Shown: in pieces, positions 6,720 through 13,511 of the stretch
Layout: each line of letters opens with the position of its first letter
How positions within the stretch are numbered: position 1 is the first letter of the stretch
DNA from: an uncultured Eubacteriales bacterium
Lineage (GTDB): Bacteria > Bacillota > Clostridia > Oscillospirales > Oscillospiraceae
Direction: 5' to 3'
Assembly: GCA_900550615.1 (NCBI GenBank)
Contig: URSX01000023.1
Span: 1 to 19,758, forward strand
Length of the DNA: 19,758 bases
Notes under the pieces: model-generated
The model's input: only the letters and a program-made list of their open reading frames with translations
Told to the model about the DNA's origin: nothing
The model's database searches: none
Program-made: the position numbers and the translations under genes

Positions 6720-7427
6720 TCACTCGTCCTCGCGCATACGGTAGCCCACGCCCACCTCGGTGAAGATATACTCCGGCTGGCCGGGGTTCTTCTCGATCTT
6801 GCGGCGGATATTGGCCATATTCACCCGGAGGATCTGGTTGTCGGTCTTGGCCTTGGGGCCCCACAGCTCCCGGATGATGAAGTCATAGGTCAGCACCTTG
6901 CCCGCGTACTTGCCCAGCAGCGCTACGATCTTGTACTCATTCACCGTCAGCTTGGCGTTCTCCCCCCGGAGCAGCACCTGATGCTTGTCATAGTCAATGG
7001 TCAGCTCACCCGTGGTAAATTTGCCGGACTGGGCGATCTCCCCATTGGGCAGGGCGGTGCGGGTGTGGCGGATGGCGGTGCGGATGCGGGCCAGCAGCTC
7101 GGAGGTGCCGAAGGGCTTGACCAGATAGTCGTCGGCGCCGTAATCCAGGGCCTCCACCTTGTCGCGTTCGTGATTCCGGGCGGAGACCACCACCACCGGG
7201 AGATTGGACCACTTGCGCACAGATTTCAGCACCTCCATACCGTCCATATCCGGCAGACCCAGATCCAGCACGATCAGATCCGGGCAGTGGGAGGAGATCA
7301 TGGTCAGTGCCTCCTCGCCGGTGCGCACCACGATGGTGTCATACCCGCTGGCCTGCAGGATCATGGAGATGAAATTGCTGATGCTCTGCTCGTCCTCCAC
7401 AATGAGGACCTTGTCCTTGATTTTCAT
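6720..7427 (-). CDS. OmpR/KdpE-like DNA-binding response regulator
   Basis: 235 residues: an N-terminal receiver domain (about 5-120) with acidic pocket E11-D12, phospho-acceptor Asp55 in LIVLDLGLPDMDG, a VVVSAR segment with the conserved Ser, and Lys in VKPFGTSEL. A C-terminal winged-helix domain (about 135-232) ends in RVNMANIRRKIEKNPGQPEY and the usual GVGYRM. It is closest by eye to KdpE. It follows the kinase gene by 11 bp and is preceded by AAGGAGGA, so the two are cotranscribed. Expected role: phosphorylated by the neighbouring kinase, then binds direct repeats at target promoters, probably including its own. No kdpFABC potassium pump lies in the window, so a potassium role should not be assumed. 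Confidence 0.9.
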   Translation of the reverse strand: MKIKDKVLIVEDEQSISNFISMILQASGYDTIVVRTGEEALTMISSHCPDLIVLDLGLPDMDGMEVLKSVRKWSNLPVVVVSARNHERDKVEALDYGADDYLVKPFGTSELLARIRTAIRHTRTALPNGEIAQSGKFTTGELTIDYDKHQVLLRGENAKLTVNEYKIVALLGKYAGKVLTYDFIIRELWGPKAKTDNQILRVNMANIRRKIEKNPGQPEYIFTEVGVGYRMREDE

Positions 7428-7438
7428 AAGCTTCCTCC

Positions 7439-8554
7439 TTATTGCAAGGGCAGGGAAATGCGAAACAGCGCTCCGCCCTCTTTTCGATTCTCTGCGGTGA
7501 TGGAGCCGCCGTGGGCCGCGACGATGGTGCGGCAGACGGACAGTCCGAGCCCCATATCCCGCCGGGCATCCTCCCGGCCCTCCTCTCGGTGAAGGGTACC
7601 GTCAAAGAGCTTGTGCAGCAGCTCCGGCGCGATGCCCACGCCGTTATCCGCCACCTCGATCACCGCCCTGTCCGCCTCGTGCCGCAGGGTCAGGTCGATG
7701 CATGTGACCGTTTCGCCGTGACGGGCAGCATTTTCCATAAGGTTAAAGAGCACCTGCTGCATCAGCAGCGGGTCCATCGGCACCAGCAGCGCCTCCTCCG
7801 GCAGGTGCACCTGCACGGGAATGCCTCCATAGTGGCGGTGGAACTTGGACACCGCCCCCTCCATGACCTCCTCCATCAGCTCCGGGCTTTTCTTCACGCC
7901 GGCGTTCTCCCCGTCGATGCGGGTGATGGAGAGGAGATTCTCCGTGACGCGCATGAGCCAGCGGGCCTCCTCGTTCACCGACTGCAGCAGCTCCCGCCGC
8001 TGCTGGGGGGTGAGGGTGTCCTCCTGCTCCAGCAGCACGTCCGTGGCCCCTACGATGCCTGTCAGGGGGGTGCGGATGTCATGACTCATGCCCCGCAGGA
8101 GGTTGCCGCGCATCTTCTCCCGCTGCATCTGGCGCTGGGTGGCCTCCACCTGCTTGGCCCGGCTGGCCAGAGCACCGGCCAGAATGGAAATGGTCATCAT
8201 CACCAGAAAAGTCAGCGGGAAGCCCGCCAGGGTGAAGCTGATGTGCCAGTAGGGCTCGGTAAATATGTAGTCCACACTCAGAACACCCAGCACCGCGCAG
8301 ACAATGCTGAAAAGATAGCCGTCCGTCAGTACGGCCGTGAGGAACACATCCGTCAGAAACAGCATAGCCACATAGCTGGTGTCCCCGTACTTATCCAGGG
8401 CGCGCAGCAGCAGGCAGGCCACCACCGTGACGATATACAGGCAGAAGGATATGATGAAATCCTTGGGCGTATAGACGAGATTATCCCCTCGGTGGATCAG
8501 GGAAGTGCGTTTCTTCCACTCCTCCGGCCAGGGGATGTGAAATTGCTTGCTCAT
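7439..8554 (-). CDS. KdpD-like sensor histidine kinase, short form
   Basis: 371 residues. Positions about 31-130 hold four hydrophobic helices of the DUF4118 type found in the middle of KdpD. Then comes a HisKA domain with the phospho-acceptor His158 in GMSHDIRTPL, and a HATPase domain with N-box NLMENAARH, G1 DNGVGIA and G2 MGLGLSVC. Compared with canonical KdpD (around 900 residues) the N-terminal KdpD and Usp-like input domains are missing. The protein begins only about 30 residues before the first helix, so this is a stand-alone membrane sensor and not a broken gene: the start has a GGGAGGA ribosome site and a promoter just upstream. Its signal is not predictable from sequence. The downstream response regulator is its likely partner. 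Confidence 0.9.
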   Translation of the reverse strand: MSKQFHIPWPEEWKKRTSLIHRGDNLVYTPKDFIISFCLYIVTVVACLLLRALDKYGDTSYVAMLFLTDVFLTAVLTDGYLFSIVCAVLGVLSVDYIFTEPYWHISFTLAGFPLTFLVMMTISILAGALASRAKQVEATQRQMQREKMRGNLLRGMSHDIRTPLTGIVGATDVLLEQEDTLTPQQRRELLQSVNEEARWLMRVTENLLSITRIDGENAGVKKSPELMEEVMEGAVSKFHRHYGGIPVQVHLPEEALLVPMDPLLMQQVLFNLMENAARHGETVTCIDLTLRHEADRAVIEVADNGVGIAPELLHKLFDGTLHREEGREDARRDMGLGLSVCRTIVAAHGGSITAENRKEGGALFRISLPLQ

Positions 8555-8583
8555 AGTCGATCCTCCCTGTTTGCACCCAGTAT

Positions 8584-8612
8584 AGCATATCTTGCTGTTA
8601 AAAATTCGTCAA
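8584..8612 (-). promoter_or_regulatory. Promoter of the two-component operon (TTGACG, 17 bp, TATGCT)
   Basis: On the minus strand TTGACG (8612-8607), 17 bp, then TATGCT (8589-8584). An overlapping extended -10, TGCTATACT (8587-8579), is an alternative. It lies about 30 bp upstream of the kinase start. Confidence 0.55.
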
Positions 8613-8624
8613 GAAATCGTTAAG
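8596..8624 (-). promoter_or_regulatory. Three 11-bp-phased TTnACr repeats (candidate response-regulator box)
   Basis: On the minus strand TTAACG, TTGACG and TTAACA begin exactly 11 bp apart. Phased direct hexamers with 5-bp gaps are the known layout of OmpR/PhoB-family operators such as PhoP boxes. The middle repeat is the -35 of the kinase promoter, so binding of the adjacent response regulator would give autoregulation. The pairing with this regulator is inference. Confidence 0.45.
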
Positions 8625-8645
8625 AGAACTTCCTGAAGCTGCCTC

Positions 8646-8674
8646 TTGACACAGGCCGCCCCACTTGCTATTAT
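8646..8674 (+). promoter_or_regulatory. Promoter of the glycerol-3-phosphate operon (TTGACA, 17 bp, TATTAT)
   Basis: TTGACA at 8646-8651, exactly 17 bp, then TATTAT at 8669-8674, with more A/T-rich -10-like sequence following. The predicted start near 8681 leaves a leader of about 110 nt before the first gene, unusually long for this window. Confidence 0.7.
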
Positions 8675-8710
8675 ACATATATAATAACATACGGTGCAAT
8701 GAGAATCTGA

Positions 8711-8767
8711 GTCATGCATAGGAACGCGCAGAGCTTCTGCGCGCTGCTGCGCATGGCTTTTTATTTT
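8711..8767 (+). terminator. Leader attenuator hairpin of the glp operon
   Basis: Outer stem GTCATGC (8711-8717) pairs with GCATGGC (8751-8757) with one G-U. Inner stem CGCGCAGA (8725-8732) pairs with TCTGCGCG (8736-8743). The T-tract TTTTTATTTT (8758-8767) follows directly. This is an intrinsic terminator placed between the promoter and the first start codon, so transcription should stop unless antitermination occurs. In Bacillus, GlpP antiterminates at such leader hairpins with glycerol-3-phosphate as inducer, and glpP is encoded at 12111-12674. Confidence 0.65.
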
Positions 8768-8789
8768 GGAAAAGGAGAGTGTGGAAAAC

Positions 8790-10232
8790 GTGATCTATGA
8801 TGTGATCGTCATCGGCGGCGGCGCCGTGGGCTGCGCCACGGCCCGGGAGCTGAGCCGGTATGACCTGCGCGTAGCCCTGTGCGAGAAGGGCGAGGATGTG
8901 TGTGTGGGCACCAGCAAGGCCAATTCCGCCATCGTCCACGCGGGCTTTGACGCCATGCCCGGGACGAAGAAGGCGCAGTTCAACGTGGCGGGCAGCCGGA
9001 TGATGGAGTCTCTCAGCCGGGAGCTGGACTTTCCCTATCGGCGCAACGGCGCCCTGGTGGTGTGCTTTAACGAAAATGACCTGCCTCGGCTGGAGGAGCT
9101 GCGGGAACGGGGCGAGAAGAACGGCGTGGAGGGTCTGCGCATTGTTAGCGGCCAGGAGCTGCACGCCTTAGAGGGCGCTCTGTCTCCGGAGGCGGTGGCA
9201 GCCCTGTACGCCCCCACCAGCGCCATTGTCTGTCCCTTTGGCATGACCATCGCCCTGGCGGAGAACGCCGCCCAGAACGGGGTGGAATTCTTCCTGGACA
9301 GCCCCGTGACAAGCATCGTCCGCCGGGACGGTCTGTACGAGATCACCGCCGGGGATAAAGTTTTTGAGACCCGCACCGTGGTCAACGCCGCCGGGGTATA
9401 CAGCGACACCCTGCACAACATGGTCTGTGAGCATAAGCTCTCTATCGTACCCCGCAGCGGCGAATACTGCCTGCTGGACAAAAAGGATGGCCACCTGGTA
9501 GAGCGGACGGTATTCCAGCTGCCGGGCAAATTCGGCAAAGGTGTGCTGGTGACACCCACGGTACACGGGAACCTCCTCATCGGCCCCACCGCCGTGGACC
9601 GCAGTGACAAGGACGCCACCAACACCACCGCGGACGGCCTGGCTTATGCCATCGAGATGGCCGGGCGCAGTGTGCCGAACCTGCCCATGCGGGACACCAT
9701 TACCAGCTTCTGCGGTCTCCGGGCCCACCTGGAGGGGGAGAGCGACGACTTCATCATCGGCGAGAGTGCCGACGGCTTCTTCGACGCCGTGGGCATCGAG
9801 TCCCCGGGCCTGTCCTCCGCTCCGGCCATCGGGCAGTATTTGGCCCAGTGCGTGGCCCAAAAGCTGGATGCCACGGAGAAGCTGACCTTTGTTCCCACCC
9901 GCAAGGACATTCCCCATCTGCGGGAGCTGCCCTTTGAAGAGCGCCAGGCTTTGGTACGGGAGAACGCCGCCTACGGCAACATCATCTGCCGCTGCGAGCA
10001 GATCAGCGAGGGGGAGATCGTGGACGCCATCCACCGCGCCCCCGGTGCCCGGTCTCTGGACGGTGTAAAGCGCCGGGTCCGGGCCGGTATGGGCCGCTGC
10101 CAGGGCGGATTCTGCTCCCCCAGAGTGATGGAAATTCTCAGCCGTGAGCTGGGTATTGCGCAAACAGAGCTGACCAAGTCCGGTGGGGACAGTAAGCTTC
10201 TTACCGGCTATACCAAGGAGGTGCAGGCATGA
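8790..10232 (+). CDS. GlpA-like glycerol-3-phosphate dehydrogenase flavoprotein with C-terminal [2Fe-2S] domain
   Basis: FAD-dependent oxidoreductase of the anaerobic glycerol-3-phosphate dehydrogenase group, oxidising G3P to dihydroxyacetone phosphate. About 480 residues. An N-terminal Rossmann motif, DVIVIGGGAVGCATARELSR, lies at about 4-23. The DAO-type FAD domain follows to about residue 365, including the conserved GPTAVDRSDK segment. A BFD-like [2Fe-2S] domain carries C400 and C402 (CRC) and C437 and C442 (CQGGFC). I prefer GTG at 8790. The in-frame TTG at 8766 lies inside the terminator T-tract, and GTG at 8781 is only 3 nt from GGAG. An 8781 start would add three residues. It overlaps the next gene by ATGA. 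The gene order with a second oxidoreductase, DUF1667 and glpP matches what I recall of the Thermotoga and clostridial glycerol loci. Confidence 0.88.
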   Translation: MIYDVIVIGGGAVGCATARELSRYDLRVALCEKGEDVCVGTSKANSAIVHAGFDAMPGTKKAQFNVAGSRMMESLSRELDFPYRRNGALVVCFNENDLPRLEELRERGEKNGVEGLRIVSGQELHALEGALSPEAVAALYAPTSAIVCPFGMTIALAENAAQNGVEFFLDSPVTSIVRRDGLYEITAGDKVFETRTVVNAAGVYSDTLHNMVCEHKLSIVPRSGEYCLLDKKDGHLVERTVFQLPGKFGKGVLVTPTVHGNLLIGPTAVDRSDKDATNTTADGLAYAIEMAGRSVPNLPMRDTITSFCGLRAHLEGESDDFIIGESADGFFDAVGIESPGLSSAPAIGQYLAQCVAQKLDATEKLTFVPTRKDIPHLRELPFEERQALVRENAAYGNIICRCEQISEGEIVDAIHRAPGARSLDGVKRRVRAGMGRCQGGFCSPRVMEILSRELGIAQTELTKSGGDSKLLTGYTKEVQA

Positions 10233-11488
10233 AACGGGTACAGCTTGCCATCATCGGCGGAGGCCCTGCGGGTCTGGCCGCCGCCATCGCCGCCCGGGAA
10301 AAGGGCGTGGAGGACATCCTCATCATCGAGCGGGACAAGGAGCTGGGGGGCATCCTCAACCAGTGCATCCACGCGGGCTTCGGTCTGCACACCTTTGGCC
10401 AGGAGCTGACAGGGCCGGAATATGCCCGGCGGTTCATTGACCGGGTGGAGGAAATGCACATCCCTTACCTGCTGCGCACCATGGTGCTGGACCTGTCCGG
10501 AGAGCGGGTGCTCACCGTCACCGGCCCGGAAACGGGACTCATTCAGATCCAGGCCCAGGCAGTGATCCTGGCCATGGGCTGCCGGGAGCGGCCCCGGGGC
10601 GCCCTGAATATTCCCGGTTATCGCCCGGCGGGCATCTACTCCGCCGGAACCGCCCAGCGTCTGGTGAATATAGAGGGCTTTATGCCCGGGAAAAACGTGG
10701 TGATCCTTGGAAGCGGCGACATCGGGCTCATCATGGCCCGGCGCATGACCCTGGAGGGGGCCAAGGTTCACGCGGTGGCGGAGGTCCTCCCCTACTCCGG
10801 TGGCCTGAAGCGCAACATCGTCCAGTGCCTGGAGGACTTTGATATTCCCCTGTATCTCTCCACCACCGTGGTGGATATCCATGGCCGGGATCGGCTGGAG
10901 GCCGTGACATTGGCTCAGGTGGACGAGAATCGCCGCCCCATCCCCGGCACGGAGCAGTACATCCCCTGCGACACGCTGCTGCTGTCCGTGGGTCTGCTGC
11001 CGGAAAACGAGCTGTCCTCCGCAGCGGGGGTGCAGCTCAGCGGCATCACCGGCGGGCCGGAGGTAACAGACAGGCTGGCCACCTCTATCCCCGGGGTATT
11101 CGCCTGCGGCAATGTGCTCCATGTCCACGATCTGGTGGACTTTGTGAGTCAGGAGGCTCAGAAGGCCGGGGAAAACGCCGCCCTGTACCTGCAGGGCGCC
11201 CGGGCGGGCAGCCGCTCCGTGCGTCTGGAGGGCAAAAACGGCGTGCGCTACACCGTGCCCCAGTCCATTGATCCGGAGAACATGGACGAAACCGTTACCG
11301 TCCGCTTCCGAGTGGCGCAGCCTTACCGGGACGCCGCCCTGGCCGCCTATGCCGGCGGCACGCTTCTGCGACGCATCCCCAAGCGCATCCTCACTCCCGG
11401 TGAGATGGAGCAGTTCCCCCTGCGCAGGGCGGAGCTGCCCGCCGGCTGTGAAATCATTACCTTTACCGTTGAGGAGGTGGCAAAATGA
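10229..11488 (+). CDS. FAD/NAD(P)-dependent oxidoreductase, GlpB-equivalent subunit of the G3P dehydrogenase
   Basis: 419 residues of the pyridine-nucleotide-disulphide oxidoreductase fold. The FAD site IIGGGPAGLAAAIAA lies at about 8-22. A conserved LGGILNQCIHAGFG follows near 41-54, then VILAMGCRERPRG near 111-123, a second dinucleotide site VVILGSGDIGL near 155-165, and the late FAD-contact segment IPGVFACGNVLHVHDLVD near 289-306. It likely passes electrons between the GlpA-like flavin and the Fe-S partner or NAD. It does not resemble E. coli GlpB closely, so I give no symbol. ATG overlaps the upstream stop (ATGA) and its own stop overlaps the next start the same way, so the three subunits are translationally coupled. 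Confidence 0.88.
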   Translation: MKRVQLAIIGGGPAGLAAAIAAREKGVEDILIIERDKELGGILNQCIHAGFGLHTFGQELTGPEYARRFIDRVEEMHIPYLLRTMVLDLSGERVLTVTGPETGLIQIQAQAVILAMGCRERPRGALNIPGYRPAGIYSAGTAQRLVNIEGFMPGKNVVILGSGDIGLIMARRMTLEGAKVHAVAEVLPYSGGLKRNIVQCLEDFDIPLYLSTTVVDIHGRDRLEAVTLAQVDENRRPIPGTEQYIPCDTLLLSVGLLPENELSSAAGVQLSGITGGPEVTDRLATSIPGVFACGNVLHVHDLVDFVSQEAQKAGENAALYLQGARAGSRSVRLEGKNGVRYTVPQSIDPENMDETVTVRFRVAQPYRDAALAAYAGGTLLRRIPKRILTPGEMEQFPLRRAELPAGCEIITFTVEEVAK

Positions 11489-11844
11489 CACAGCGCCAGC
11501 TGACATGCATCGGCTGCCCCATGGGCTGCCAGCTCACCGCCACCATTGAAAATGGCGTGGTCACTACCGTAACGGGCAACACCTGCAAGCGGGGCGACAG
11601 CTATGCCCGGAAGGAATGCGTAGCTCCGGCCCGCACCGTCACCGGTACCGTCCGCTGCACAGGCGGAGCGGCCCCGGTGGTCTCCGTCCGCACGGCGGGC
11701 GAGGTGCCCAAGGAAAAGATCTTCGATGTGGCCCGGGCACTGAATACCGCCGTGGCGCATCTGCCCATCCACCCCGGGGATGTCATCATCGCCGACGTAT
11801 GCGGCACGGGGATCAATGTGGTGGCCACAAAGAGTGCAAAATAA
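11485..11844 (+). CDS. DUF1667 small Fe-S protein, third subunit of the G3P dehydrogenase
   Basis: 119 residues. Four N-terminal cysteines, C8, C11, C15 and C34 (CIGCPMGC then NTCKRG), form a pattern that resembles a [4Fe-4S] site. The DUF1667 tail ends in VIIADVCGTGINVVAT. Small proteins of this family regularly accompany GlpA-like and NAD/FAD oxidoreductase genes. A role in electron transfer, analogous to but unrelated in sequence to E. coli GlpC, is inferred. The start overlaps the previous stop by ATGA. A terminator follows. Confidence 0.87.
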   Translation: MTQRQLTCIGCPMGCQLTATIENGVVTTVTGNTCKRGDSYARKECVAPARTVTGTVRCTGGAAPVVSVRTAGEVPKEKIFDVARALNTAVAHLPIHPGDVIIADVCGTGINVVATKSAK

Positions 11845-11862
11845 CAGAATTTTGGCTTTTAA

Positions 11863-11905
11863 TATCCTCCCGCCCGTGGTATGATAGGCGGGAGGATAAA
11901 TTTTA
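11863..11905 (+). terminator. Terminator after the G3P dehydrogenase genes
   Basis: A perfect 12-bp stem TATCCTCCCGCC (11863-11874) pairs with 11887-11898, followed by AATTTTACTT. The T-tract is short, so some read-through into glpP is possible. Confidence 0.7.
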
Positions 11906-11920
11906 CTTGGCAAAAAATCT

Positions 11921-12030
11921 GTCATTGCAAGCCGGTGACCGATGTCACAGGTGTGGCAATCCGTTCTCCCCGACCTTATGTAAAAGGGTATTACGGATTC
12001 CCACCGTCGCTTTGCTCCCTCGCAATGGCA
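11921..12030. repeat. MITE/REP-like interspersed repeat between the glp genes and glpP
   Basis: Nested inverted repeats: outer CATTGCAAG (11923-11931) with CTCGCAATG (12019-12027, one mismatch), inner GTGGCAATCCG (11953-11963) with CGGATTCCCAC (11994-12004, one offset), plus a small GTGAC/GTCAC hairpin (11935-11948). Sequences of this type, with GTCATTGC and GGCAATCCG blocks, recur in intergenic DNA of many Clostridia and are often mistranslated as short CHCEG-like peptides. It has no credible ORF. It separates the catabolic genes from glpP; in the remaining gap (12031-12105) I could not find a convincing promoter. Confidence 0.55.
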
Positions 12031-12110
12031 AGGATCTTTTTTCATACCTGCGGGCAGCAAACTCTGCGAGGCTTTTTACTCTATTCCATTCCACAAAAGG
12101 AGGGACCCCT

Positions 12111-12674
12111 ATGCGCCACAAGCTCATTGATCTTTTGGAGCAGTCGCCGGTGCTGCCGGCGGTGAAGGACGAGGATGCTCTGCCCCGGGCGCTGCGCTGC
12201 GAGAGCCGGGTGGTCTTCCTCCTGGGCGGCGACCTGCTGAGCATACGCCGCTGGATCGACCTGACCCATGAGGCTGGCAAGCAGGCCGCGGTGCACCTGG
12301 ATCTGGTGGGCGGTCTGGCCCCTCGGGAGGTGGCGGTGGACTGGCTGCAGCAGCAGGGGGCCGACGGCATCATCTCCACCCGGCCGCACCTCATCCGCCG
12401 GGGTCGGGAGCTGGGTCTTCTGACGGTGCTGCGGGTGTTTGCCATTGATTCCAAGGCCGTGGGGAACCTCCAGAAGGAGACGGAGATGGTAACGCCGGAT
12501 GTCATTGAGATCCTGCCGGGGACGCTGCCCAGAGTCATTGAGCGGCTCTCCAAAAAAATCCCCGTCCCCCTCATCGCAGGCGGACTGATGACGGACAAGA
12601 GTGACATCGTGTCCGCCCTGCAGGCGGGAGCCCTGTGCGCCTCCACCTCGGACGAGGAGCTGTGGGAGGTATGA
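12111..12674 (+). CDS. glpP: GlpP, glycerol-3-phosphate-responsive antiterminator
   Basis: 187 residues, full length for the GlpP family (TIM-barrel-like regulators that bind glycerol-3-phosphate and allow transcription past leader terminators). Family features visible: PVLPAVKD near the N-terminus, VHLDLVGGL near 61-69, DGIISTRPHLI near 85-95, PDVIEILPGTLPRVIE near 128-143, PLIAGGLMT near 152-160, and the C-terminal TSDEELWEV. ATG at 12111 follows AAAAGGAGGG. The frame stays open far upstream, but those positions lie in the repeat and in the previous gene and are not coding for this protein. A likely target is the leader hairpin at 8711-8767. It is followed 4 bp later by a DUF1461 gene. Confidence 0.9.
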   Translation: MRHKLIDLLEQSPVLPAVKDEDALPRALRCESRVVFLLGGDLLSIRRWIDLTHEAGKQAAVHLDLVGGLAPREVAVDWLQQQGADGIISTRPHLIRRGRELGLLTVLRVFAIDSKAVGNLQKETEMVTPDVIEILPGTLPRVIERLSKKIPVPLIAGGLMTDKSDIVSALQAGALCASTSDEELWEV

Positions 12675-12678
12675 TGCC

Positions 12679-13323
12679 GTGAAAAAGATATGGTCTTTTG
12701 TAGCCATTCCTGCCACAATGCTGGCTGTTTTGACAGGGTCCCTCGGATGGGTTCTGCTGGTGCGGCCGTTTTACTACGCCCAGATAGGGCCGCTGGGGCT
12801 ATGCGCCGCCAGTGGTCTCACAGCGGAGCAGGTGCGCGCCGCCTACGGTGACGTAATGGACTACTGCCTGGGGCTGCGGCCGGACTTTGCCGCCGGCGTG
12901 CTGCCCTTTTCGGCGGAGGGTGCCAGCCACTTCGCGGACGTGCGGGTGCTGTTCATCCTGAACATGGCCGTGCTGGCGGTGACGGTTGCCTTTTTGCTGG
13001 GGCTGCGTATAGACTGCAAGCGCCGGAGCGAAGCCCTTCCCCGCCTGGGCGGGCGGACGCCGGGGTTCTGGGCCGCCTGCGCTCTGGGCGGGGTCATTCT
13101 GGTAGTGGCCGCCCTGGCCGCCACGGATTTTGACCGGGCCTTCACGGTGTTTCACAGCTTATTTTTCCCGGGAAAAGACAACTGGCTCTTTGACCCGGCC
13201 ACGGACCCGGTGATCGTGCTGCTGCCGGAGGAGTTCTTCCGCAACTGCGCCATCGCCATCGCCGCTTCCCTGCTGGGCTTGTGCCTGGTGCTGGTGCTGA
13301 CCGGGCGAAAGCAAAAAAAATAA
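12679..13323 (+). CDS. DUF1461/TIGR01906 integral membrane protein, Lit-like
   Basis: 214 residues with four to five membrane helices (about 7-30, 88-110, 130-148, 190-208). It carries the family's typical motif FHSLFFPGKDNWLFDPATDP (about 158-177), then LPEEFFRNC. Conserved His84 (in EGASHFADV) and His159 (in VFHSLFF) stand where the family has its key histidines. From memory, this family includes Lit, the lipoprotein intramolecular transacylase of Enterococcus and Bacillus, so a role in lipoprotein N-terminal acyl remodelling is possible but not shown. The start is GTG at 12679, 4 bp after the glpP stop, with the ribosome site (GGGAGGT) inside the glpP end. The two are coupled. Confidence 0.8.
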   Translation: MKKIWSFVAIPATMLAVLTGSLGWVLLVRPFYYAQIGPLGLCAASGLTAEQVRAAYGDVMDYCLGLRPDFAAGVLPFSAEGASHFADVRVLFILNMAVLAVTVAFLLGLRIDCKRRSEALPRLGGRTPGFWAACALGGVILVVAALAATDFDRAFTVFHSLFFPGKDNWLFDPATDPVIVLLPEEFFRNCAIAIAASLLGLCLVLVLTGRKQKK

Positions 13324-13343
13324 AGCGCTTTCTGCGGCGCTTT
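13313..13343 (-). terminator. Distal of two tandem minus-strand terminators
   Basis: Stem AAAGCGC (13322-13328) with GCGCTTT (13337-13343), followed on the minus strand by eight T residues (13320-13313). On the plus strand it is followed by ACAAAAAAAA and is not a terminator, so it serves transcription coming from the right. Confidence 0.65.
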
Positions 13344-13345
13344 AC

Positions 13346-13373
13346 AAAAAAAATACCCACGCTCCGGGCGTGG
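13346..13373 (-). terminator. Proximal of two tandem minus-strand terminators, after the small ORF
   Basis: Stem CCACGC (13357-13362) with GCGTGG (13368-13373), followed on the minus strand by GTA and eight T residues (13353-13346). It lies about 20 bp past the stop codon of the 25-codon ORF at 13395-13472. Confidence 0.7.
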
Positions 13374-13394
13374 TGCTCTCATTCGGGATCGGAC

Positions 13395-13472
13395 TTACCG
13401 CTCGCTGGGCTGCCAATCGCAGTCTGCAAAGATCATGTCGTCCAGGTCGCCCAGGATCCAATTGTTCAGCAT
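13395..13472 (-). CDS. Putative 25-residue small protein with its own promoter and terminators
   Basis: The minus-strand ATG at 13472 opens a 25-codon ORF that begins MLNNWILGDLDDMIF and ends WQPSER before TAA at 13395. It is acidic overall (five Asp, one Glu), has two Trp and one Cys, and has no clear membrane helix. Support is contextual: GAAAGGAG lies upstream, although 12 nt from the ATG is a long spacing. A promoter (TTGCAA, 17 bp, extended TGC-TATACT) sits at 13512-13540, and two T8 terminators follow immediately. The transcript would be about 160 nt. I do not recognise the peptide. It might be a small functional protein, a leader peptide with no gene after it, or a dual-function RNA. 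Confidence 0.5.
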   Translation of the reverse strand: MLNNWILGDLDDMIFADCDWQPSER

Positions 13473-13511
13473 AATACTATCACGCTCCTTTCTTCTCTTG
13501 CTTACAAAGGC

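Noticed and set aside
6720..8554. Assigning the two-component pair as KdpDE potassium regulators
   Set aside because: The response regulator and kinase core resemble KdpE/KdpD, but the kinase lacks the input domains and no kdpFABC genes are seen, so only the fold-level similarity is claimed.
11347..12060. 237-codon minus-strand ORF with a CHCEGAKRRWESV segment
   Set aside because: That segment is the usual mistranslation of a Clostridia-type interspersed repeat. The remainder is antisense to the oxidoreductase and DUF1667 genes.
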